64,000 bases of DNA from Narthecium ossifragum (Eukaryota; Streptophyta; Magnoliopsida; Dioscoreales; Nartheciaceae), in NCBI GenBank assembly GCA_963920575.1, contig OY986963.1, positions 7,726,896-7,790,895 on the forward strand, written 5' to 3'. This document shows, in pieces, positions 55,254-64,000 of the stretch; positions within the stretch are counted from its first letter, which is position 1; each line of letters opens with the position of its first letter. The position numbers and the translations under genes are program-made. Under the pieces are notes generated by a model. The model saw only the letters and a list, made by a program, of their open reading frames with translations, was not told the origin of the DNA and made no database searches.

Positions 55254-57594
55254 TCTCGTCGCATGGTTGAGAATAGAAACTACTACTGTGGTAGTGATGG
55301 ATCTCCTTTCCCTCAAATCTATATTGCGCTCAAAGTTTTGTAGTTGGTTAGATTATACTTGTTTCTAGATACTGTTTGCTAGTTTTCTTTGTGTTTTCCT
55401 ATTAGATTTCCAGAGAGACTTTAGAATTATGAGGAACTAGCTGTTATTGGTGTTGGTAATATTGGGTTATTGTTTTACTGTAACTTGTGAAGACTGTCTA
55501 CCATGTTACTATTATGGTTTAGGTTGCAAATTTAATGCTTCTATTAAGCTATGAGTGTTTGATTTTTTGCTGACGCTATAGCTGTTATGGCACTTCTTTT
55601 CTTGTAGCATACAAATTGGGGAATTGCATAACTGTATTGGCTTAACAAGTTGTATTTGTATGCTCATGAGGTTGAAGAAGTTATTTCAATATATCAATCA
55701 GCAGGTTCATCCACTTGCTAGACATTGCCCTAGCTTCTTTTGCTATCTTATATCATCTGAGTTTCTTGGATAGGAAAACCTGCTGTGTAATATCCATTTG
55801 GATTTCCTTTTTCTGGTTGTTAAATGTCAAATTTTGGTTGGACAATCCTGACCCAAAAATTTCCTGAATGATGGGGTGGGCTGTTTCCTGTGAAACACAT
55901 GAAGTGTTCTTTTGACTAGTTGAACAGAATTTTGTAACTAAGGTGATGAGAACACTAGATACTTGAACTATGACTCTTTTGATGTTAGTTTTTCTTATCA
56001 CGCATTTGAATGTGTTTTTTCTAATTTATACTCAACCCTGTAGTTTTCTTAAAAGCTAAAGGCGTGTTTGGCGTGCTTTATTGGGCTGGATTGTAGCAGC
56101 GCTAGATGCTGTGCTGTGTGATATGGCATTTTGTAACACTAAATGTGGGTGCATCATGCGCTTGATGCAGCGTGCTAAACAGTCGCACCGGGCCTGATGT
56201 TGCAGCGAATGAAATAGGCACTTAAGGGGCTTTTTTTTCACTGCATCAGGCGGTGGTGCTTCGTGAGATGCAGTATTAGGTATCGATGAGTCTGTTTGGC
56301 GCACTGCATCAAGCGGTGTTGCAATTGCTCTATGCAACATTAGGCACTTAAGCATTTGTTTGGTGCAGTGCATCAGAATATGATGTAGCACCATTTAGTG
56401 CCAAAAGCCATATCACACGATGCAGCATTGGGCGGTGCTGTATTGTTGTCCAATGCAGCATTTGGAACAACCCCTAAGAGTATTGATAATATTCATTTCG
56501 TGCTCCTATTGTGATTTAGGTTCTCCCTTTTGTGATTGTTTAATATTTTCGAAGAATGTGCTATGTTGTGCCTTTTCTCATCTCTTTTCATACTTCCTAC
56601 TTTCTATTCTATTGATTTTGTTCCTTATCTAAATACATGGTGTTATTTCTTTATCTGTTAACTTATTTGTCTGCGCCTTTTGGGCACATGCTAGAATCCT
56701 TTAATATAAAATCCTTGGCATGAATTCATTTGCCCATGCTAAAACGTTATCTTTGTTGTTATTTGATTACTACCTTGGGTCACTAGTCATAAAGTGTATA
56801 ATAATTGCTTTGCCGAAGAGTTTGATGGTGTACCTTCGGCACATGTGTGCTTTACCTGAAATTGTAATATTAGCTGTGCTTTGATTCATCTTACTGCTCA
56901 GTTTGATATGAGTTCTTATTTGTACATATGTGTTGATGGAAGGTATAAGAGGCTATATTGATCCATTTTGTCCTCATTCTATGTTGGATGATGAACATGG
57001 TGGTCCTTGATCAATTTTTTTTTCTGTAAACTCTACTGATGTTGCGTTGTATGAGATACTCCAGATATTGCAAGAATTCGTCTTGTTATTTCACCATTTA
57101 ACTTGCAATCTGTATGAAACTCTTTCTAGAGTCAGGCATTTCTGATATGTAGCCGGACCAATGTTTACCTTTTTATCCCCTCAAAAGAAGACTGCTTACT
57201 CTCAAAGTAAGATGTGTCAAAGCTCTCAAGCCTAATTTGTAAATTATGCTTGTTTTGGTGGATTTGTAAAGTTTTGGTTTCAATCCCGAAACTGTGTTGT
57301 GTTAATGTCATGGTTGCTAGAATAGAACCTAGTGCTTACTTGTGTAACATATTAGAACAGACCACCACTATTCAATTTTGCTTTCTGAACTTTTTGGTTG
57401 TGGTGTACTTCCTGTTAGACTTTTTTTTTTCTGTTTTGGACCTTAAGGCAATGTTTCGTAGCGTGTCATTGAAATGCACCATTTAGTTTATGTAGATGTT
57501 ACCTTGTTGGAACCCAATGATAAAGATCAATGCTGTTTGGCGTGCTCCATATATCATTTCCTGTGTTGCTTGGGAGGTGCTTGTGATAGTTATA
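55254..57594. other. Intergenic downstream of RPS17
   Basis: AT-rich. A Tourist-like MITE lies at 56060-56474. No gene is recognised in the remainder; short frames at 57214-57486 and 57474-57734 have no domain. Confidence 0.5.
56060..56474. mobile_element. Tourist-like MITE
   Basis: Starts AGGCGTGTTTGG and ends GGAACAACCCC with TAA on both sides (56057-56059, 56475-56477). The interior contains repeated 'gatgcagc', 'catcaagcg' and 'ttggcgca' words in both orientations, a degenerate hairpin. The terminal word GGCGTGTTTGG resembles that of the MITE at 50204. Confidence 0.65.
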
Positions 57595-57602
57595 GGTCAG
57601 GG

Positions 57603-58583
57603 TTAGTGGTGGCAATTCGGGTTCATGGGCCGAGTTCGGTTCAGGTCAGGTCGAGCATCAATATCTCAACCCAAAGGCCAAACTCAAACCTGACCCATTT
57701 AATAAACGGGTCAGATTTGTTGACTCGAACCTGACCTAATATTAAATAGGTCAATCAAAACCGACCCATTTAACTCGTTTATTAAATGAATTGTGTCGCG
57801 TCAACATGTTTAATTGAGAGAACATAATTCTCTCTTTTCATTTTTAAAAAACATGTGATTATGTTAATCCTAATCTTATTTTGATGATGTCAATATGTAC
57901 TTGACGATAAAACAATGATTTGATGTTTATATCTCTCAATTCAAATCATTTATATTTAAAAAATTTTGTACTGATGGTCGATGCAAGGATCACACGACTG
58001 ATGCTTCTGACTTAGCTAAGTTGGAGCTAAGCTGACGGTCGAACCAAGTATCGACCCTGGAGTGACATTCTCTTGACAGAGTTGTATGGTCGATGCGACG
58101 GTCGATGAATGGATCGATCGTGAGTGAATCAAGGAGGATGAATGGATAGATTGTCGACAGACGATGCACGGATCGATCGTAAGTTTTGTTGATCAAGATT
58201 AAAGATTGAATGTCGATCGAAGCATCGACCCCGGATGCATCATTTCCTCACAGAGGCTGATGGTCGATGTGACGGTGGATTTCTAGATCGACCGTGAGGT
58301 TTGAAGACTGCATTTTGAGTTAGATGGCTGAAACGACGATCGATGCATGGATCGACCGTCAACATACGCAGATTTAAAAATACATTAAAAGCTTAAAAAA
58401 ATAATGGGTTTCGACAGGTCACGGGTCAGCCGGGTTACCCGACCCAATCCGCACCCAGCTCGTATATTGATGGGTCATAAACGAGTTGATCTGTTTACGA
58501 CTTGAATCCGAATATAATCAATCCGAACTTGTTAATTTTTGGTCGGGAAGGGTTGGTAGGTTTAAACTCGAATTGCCATCCAT
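57603..58583. mobile_element. Non-autonomous hAT-like element with 8-bp target duplication
   Basis: Ends are TTAGTGGTGGCAATTCGGGTT and, in reverse complement, ATGGATGGCAATTCGAGTT. Flanks are GGTCAGGG at 57595-57602 and 58584-58591. The outer parts contain 'cgggtca' / 'tgacccg' words typical of this plant family. A central segment of about 57815-58400, different in character, holds repeats of 'ggtcgatgcgacggtcgatg' and GATCGATC and may be an older insertion. No transposase frame. Confidence 0.75.
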
Positions 58584-58591
58584 GGTCAGGG

Positions 58592-59596
58592 CTCACTAAG
58601 AGCTTGTGGCGGAGTTTAAGCATGACTGTATGGTAGATGTAACTTTGATTGTTCATCTACATCGATACCGGAGGAAAAATGGCTGGAGTTTTAGCTTGTT
58701 CAATGAAATATGAATTCTAATAGGCTTTGCATGCATTTGGCTTGCTAACAGGAAAGGCAGTTGTCCACCGATGGTTGAAGGCTCTGGACTTCTAATCAGT
58801 AACATAGACAACACCATAAACATGATTGACTTCAATGAGATGTCACGCCACCGAGTTGAATTATTTTATGCCAGCATTATAGAAGTGCTTAGGGACCAGC
58901 ACTTTAGTGAGAAAATGAAATTGAATGATTGTAGAAGGTCACCGTGAAGAATACCTAGAAATGACAGAGAAATAAAAGGCTCCGCTGGACTTGTTAAGAA
59001 AGCTGTGGTCTCGAACTCCTCTTTTGAATTCTCTGCATGATGGCGTAGAAGTCCTTCTCAACGTTACACATTTATACATATATACATCTGGTCCACTGAG
59101 GTTGTTAGCTGTCAATTTCTCTGATAGCCCCTTTAATACCATATATTAGTACTAATCTCAGATGCTGGCAATGGCTTTATGATCATCAGTAATTCAGTAT
59201 CTGTGCATCCCATCAGTTTTAGCTGCACACGAAACTATTTATTTCGTTTTACCCATAAAAGTGGAGTATGTATACATCCTTATAGGTGGCCCCCATGCCC
59301 AGCCCCTGAGCCCACCATCTACTGAACGCCACCACCTCCGCCGCTACGGCTGCGGACTTATCCACTCCGCACTCTTACCCTCATCTATAAATCCGCCGGC
59401 TGTAAACGCTATTATTAGTAACAATAAACTCCATCCGGACCCGAGGATAAAAACCATCGAAACGCTGCCCTCGTCCCTCCCCACGCCTCCGCTATTCCAG
59501 CGCCCTCCGCTCTCTCCTTCGTCAAGCACTATATATCCTCCATTCTTGCTTGTGCGAAGTTCTTGGGTATGGGGGATTCTTGTATTCTTGATGTGA
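58592..59596. promoter_or_regulatory. Upstream region of the RING-CH gene
   Basis: No gene in 58592-59240. A TATA-like ACTATATATCC lies at about 59528-59538. A 12-codon upstream frame (ATG at 59569, stop TGA ending 59607, MGDSCILDVNES) overlaps the main start, and could damp translation if included in the transcript. Confidence 0.5.
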
Positions 59597-62500
59597 ATGA
59601 GAGTTGAGGCACGCCGATGTGGGATGACGACGAGCTTGGACGGGGAGGAGCAAGGGGGTGGCCCGGGAGTGGTGGGTTCGGATTTGGAGATGAGGGGGAG
59701 TGATGGTGCTGGTGATATGGGTGGGGGTGGTGGGCAGCTTAGCATTCTTGTTTGTCAGCTCGAGGAGGTTGCCAGGGAGAAAGGGGTTGTGGAGAAGAGC
59801 ATCGGGGTAGAGAAGGCTGCTGAGTTCACGGCGGCGGCGAAGAAGGGGTGTTTGCCGAGGAGCGAGAGCGACCGCGAGCAGTGCAGGTAAATTTTAATCG
59901 AAAGAAGTGATCTTTGGTTTTCTGGATCATTGGATGTTTTTGTTGTGCTTCTATATCTTATCGTATTGAATCGAATTGTTTGTGTAATGGCGTGTGAATT
60001 CCTGAGATCAATCTGCGGGGAAGATGCTCGGAAGTCGGAAGTAGCGAAACTTAAATTTAGAGATTTAGACACCACATGAAGTGGTCTTCTGGGCTCTGGC
60101 CAAATTGAGAAGCATTCTTTTGTTTCTTTCATGGTACAAGTCCAGAGCGTTCCTTCTCTCAGCGAAGCGAAGAATATTTTCTTTGCCTTGTTAAGTTGTT
60201 GGTATGTGGTAGGTTGGTATCTCCATCATTTGAACTTTTGGATGGCCAAAAGTATGTCAATTCCTCTTCTTTTGTCTGTTTGGAGGAAGTTTAAAGTTTT
60301 TTATCCTGTAGTGGACTTTAAGATTGTCTTATAACTGAAAGGAACTCTGAAGAGGCGTGCTGAATGTGATTATTGCTTGACGTGGATGAGGTTTGAATGT
60401 GCCAACTGGAAGTAGTGACTTAGGGAATAATGAAGGCTGTCCTTGTTACTTCAGAAATCAAGAATTTGGAAACTGGTAAGGTGACAATGAGAGATGGTAA
60501 GGAAGGTTAGGTTGAAGCTTGATCAGTGTTTCGGATTGGTATTCTTGGCTGTTGGTGATTAAAATCCTTTGACATTGTTGGCTTGAGGACATGATGTTTA
60601 GTTGGTGAAATTGTGTTTAGGCAGGTAGATAAAATAGTACATATCTCAGTTAAATATACCCATGATAATAGGGAGATAAGGTAGCAAAATAGTCTATTTC
60701 TACTTGAAAAAGGTCAACTTTAAGCAAACCTTAAATGCATGAGATCAGAGAGCATTTTTAGATTATCATGAAATGATTCTTGACATATTTAGATAAATCA
60801 TTTGCTGTTGGGATTTTACGTATTCATCCTTTCTTCCTACATTGGAATCTGGACTCTCTCAATAAATACCTTTATTGGGAGGTTTACATTAAGAAACCAC
60901 ACTCAAAGGAAATTAAACATATCTAAATTTTCCTGAAAGCGAATTATTACCTACAAACTTCAAGAATGTTATAGAAAGGGAATCAGAGCAGATTAAGGTA
61001 TTTACTGGATGGATTTTATTAGTAGGAGTCAGAAGATTGCTGACACTTGAATTGTCCTTCTGTAAGTTATACTATTGATGCCATGATTGAAGAACTTCCT
61101 GTAATTTACGCCTCTTTAAATGGGATCCTGTGCTTAACAATGTGATAAATACTGGGCTACTAGCAAGTAATGTATGACATCAATAAGTCTTGAAACAAAA
61201 ATGTTGCAGAATGCAGACATCTAAACATAAAACTTGCATGCGATACCTAAATGCTTATTAATAAAGTGAAAAGTTTGAAGAGAAAGTTCTCGAACTATCA
61301 TTTTCGTTAGTTCTGTTCTTGCCTTCTCAGATTTTGTGCGGTAGGCATATGTATTAAATTCACATGGAAAGTTGAGAGATGCATTTATTTCACTTTACTC
61401 TGATACTCATTTTAGTAATGTTATGTTTTACATGTTCATCGCATTGCTTTGGTTAGCGGGTATTAGTTTTTCTATGACAATATGTGATTCGCTTCTAAGA
61501 TATTGGCAAATGAAAGTTCTTATCATCTTATGTTGCTAAGAGATCAAATGGTCTGCATTGTTAGGTGGTAAAAACATTGAAACAACTCTATGGCTATAAG
61601 GACAACTAAAGGCTTATGGAAGTATTCGTTATCACTGGAACTGCTTATGTTTTAAATTTACTGTTAAGCATTTGAATAGAATTTTACACAGTTTACTTAA
61701 GAGCCCAAATTCTACTAATTGATATCCTAGGGATTTACTTGGTTCTTGCTTAGACTTAAATCCCGAAGTGTTTGTCCAATTGTTCCCATCATATAGTGTC
61801 CTACCTGAAATGTCCATTTGAAACCGTCACCGTAGAATCAAACTTGGAACTTTTCCTCCAAGCTATCGATTTCCGTCACTCAGGCTAAGACAACAAATCT
61901 TCTTGACTATAAAAGCCAGACTAATGTGCCAAAAATACAAATTACAGAGGGCATGTAGAGAAACACCTTGCCTTGGGCTTCATTAATTACTTTTCACATT
62001 CATTGAGTGGAGTACTGGCTAGAAGAAACGTTTTTCTATGCCTGTTATTTCTTTTAAATCTTTAAGTAGACATAAGTCAGAACTAAAAGATTGTGTTCAC
62101 CAACCAGATGTATTCAACCTTCCTGCAACATTCTTGTCTTCATTAAGTGGGAGGATCATGTTTGAATGCATACTGTTTCGCTTAAGCCTTATTCAACGTT
62201 TAAATGCCTCCGATCACCCATATAGCAAGGAGATCCTGGTGTCAAGAAACTGTTAAATGAAAATAATGGAGAATAACTTTGATCTGCTTATTGACAATGA
62301 AACTTGAATGCACTTAACAATTATGTTCTGGTGTCCACTAATAAGCATACACTCGTGAGAAAACAACCTAACTAGGCAAAGTTATGCAATCAACAAGCGC
62401 AAAAATAGACATGCAAGGATGTTGGAGAGATGAGTTCAGGAAATCTATATGGTTGATGCTTTTCCCATGCTACGTATTCTGTTTAAGAATAGGTTATGTC

Positions 62501-64000
62501 TTGATGTTATCCTTTAATACCATGTTATTTGTTGATATCACGCATGCTTTGTACACCCTAACATCATATGGTTTTATTTTTTATCATGCATGCTTTCTTC
62601 TAGTTCTTGATTATGCATGCCTTACACTTTACTATGTGCATCTCATTCATAGGTTGTGGCGATTGGGTAAGTTGGCTACCCAACTCGAGTTGCTCAAATC
62701 CAGATGAGTCTAGGCCGGGGTCGGGTCTAGTTGACAACGATCGATGTGACGGGTAGATGTGGGTCCCCGTGGCTGATCGATGTCTAGTTTTTCGAATTGT
62801 AATTGGCTGATGAATCATTGCATTCGAGGTTATTTGGATTTGGATTTTGTTAGTTGTTGTGGGTCATTGGTCTTAGTGCCTATTGGGAGGCAGCCTAAGT
62901 TTGATGATTGACGCCAGTATGGTTGATGGTTGACAAGGTAGCTGTCCAAACCATGGTGGAGAGTGTTGGGTCAATTGCGAGCTTGGGCTTAGGTAGGGAC
63001 TGACCTTGAGCTAAGACCTAGGAACTTGATGTCATTGGAGGACCACATCTTTAGCTTTTGATTTCTTTATTTCATCTATGATGTATCGAGGATTAGCATC
63101 TAGTTTATGTTAATAAATTTCTTGGGTATCTTTGACAAGTTATGATTATGTTTCAATTGTTAGCATTTTATACTAAATTTCTATGAAATATTTTCCGTCC
63201 AGAGGAACGGGTTTTATAGATTGCGAACATGTAATCATCATGTCATGTGACCAGGATCGGTGTTTTCAGGGGCAGATTGTGACAGATTATCAAACTTATT
63301 TATAAATTTGATGATGAACGATGTCACTTTGCTTCTTGAGAGTGCCAAACCAAGGCTTCTTGCTTCATTCTGCATGTGCAATGTTTATAATTGTTTGTGG
63401 ACCAATTTCTACCTGTGGTCTATCATAAACATGCCAGTACTAAGAAGTGTAAAAGATCATGTAGATTTTTTTTTTGTTAGAAGTTATTTAAATTCGAGCC
63501 ACTTTCTTAGGATTGGGGGGGAACTTATTGTTGGGCAGGAAATGGCAGTGATCGAAGATTGATATAGGTTAACCTATATCCGTAAGATATATCTTCTGTC
63601 TGAGGTTTTATCACTACAGGGGAATAAATTCTGGTTTTATGTTTTACGCTCTTTGAGAGTTCCTATAAAATGTGTAAGGTTTTAGATAATTCGGAACATA
63701 TCATCTGCTCAACTCTATCAGAATTCTCAAGGTCAGTAACCTGTAGTCCTTGAGTTCATACTGCAAATGAACACATTTATGGTATTGACAATATTTTGGT
63801 GTAATAGTTCTATTTTTGTATAGGGTGCTAGTTTTTTTTCCTGGTTTCTCCTATACAAGCTTTTAAAGTTAAGTTGATTTGAACAGAGTTTGCCAACAGC
63901 AAGCAGAAGAACCTCTCATTGATTTAGGATGTAGATGCCGAGGTGAGCTTGCAAAAGCACACAGATCTTGCATAGATATCTGGTTCCGGACTAGAGGTTC
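59597..64000 (+). CDS. RING-CH (RINGv) E3 ligase-like gene, 5' part
   Basis: Exon 1 is 59597-59886 and exon 2 is 63887 to beyond 64000; the 4.0 kb intron is 59887-63886 (donor TGCAG|GTAAAT, acceptor GAACAG). The joined frame reads ..SDREQC, then RVCQQQAEEPLIDLGCRC, then RGELAKAHRSCIDIWFRTRG: a RING variant (C4HC3) with ligands CRVC, CRC, H and C visible so far. Plant RINGv proteins are membrane-linked or soluble E3 ubiquitin ligases of the MARCH type; the remaining ligands (usually NKCEIC) and any membrane helices would be past the window edge. The exon 1 N-terminus is Gly-rich and otherwise featureless. The start at 59597 is the first in-frame ATG after the TATA-like box. Confidence 0.82.
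59887..63886. other. Large intron of the RING-CH gene
   Basis: AT-rich without recognised coding. A GC-richer block at about 62690-63060 ('ccggggtcgggtctagttgac', 'gatcgatgtgacgggtagatg') resembles the 'gtcgatgtgacgg' insert in the hAT element at 57603 and is probably a transposon relic. Confidence 0.6.

Noticed and set aside
54860..55264. 134-codon minus-strand frame
   Set aside because: Antisense shadow of RPS17.

Overview
This window is nuclear DNA from a flowering plant, possibly a monocot. The evidence is GT-AG introns throughout, plant-specific families (NAC factor, isoprenylated heavy-metal proteins, auxin-conjugate hydrolase, plastid acyltransferase), a nuclear elongator tRNA-Met with an anticodon intron, many plant transposons, and a 200-base run of N marking an assembly gap. 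Species cannot be fixed from the sequence alone.

Layout. 1-18 kb is a transposon nest with almost no host genes: an LTR-like stretch, a decayed CACTA element, and an 8.1 kb Mutator-like element (4789-12871) with ~300 bp terminal inverted repeats and a perfect 9-bp target duplication. This MULE carries spliced gene fragments pointing inward from each end. Its left gene is interrupted by two solo LTRs of one family in opposite orientation, each with its own perfect 5-bp duplication, 76 bp apart. Beside it lies a hAT element (864 bp, 8-bp duplication) inserted in a MITE, then a frameshifted EF-hand pseudogene, the gap and a 166-bp tandem repeat.

18.6-46.1 kb is the main gene block. It holds a HIPP-like metal-domain gene (-), a prenylated HIPP (+), a P1B-2 Zn/Cd ATPase (+, 10 exons, 786 aa), plastid LPAT1 (+, 5 exons, 349 aa), a two-domain HIPP9-like gene (+, 5 exons, 309 aa) and an IAA-amino-acid hydrolase (-, 5 exons, 447 aa). 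Four of six genes bind heavy metals, a possible loose metal-handling neighbourhood. 46.5 kb has the tRNA-Met gene.

48.4-64 kb holds an unidentified minus-strand transcript with a duplicated 46-nt exon, a membrane-tethered NAC factor (-, 6 exons, 691 aa) whose stop codon coincides with the target duplication of a Tourist-like MITE, ribosomal protein eS17 (+, intronless), more MITE/hAT elements, and the first two exons of a RING-CH protein gene that runs off the right edge across a 4.0 kb intron.

The exon models were assembled by eye from splice sites, frame continuity and family resemblance; no alignment was run. The best candidate for something undescribed is the nested MULE with its inward-facing spliced genes.
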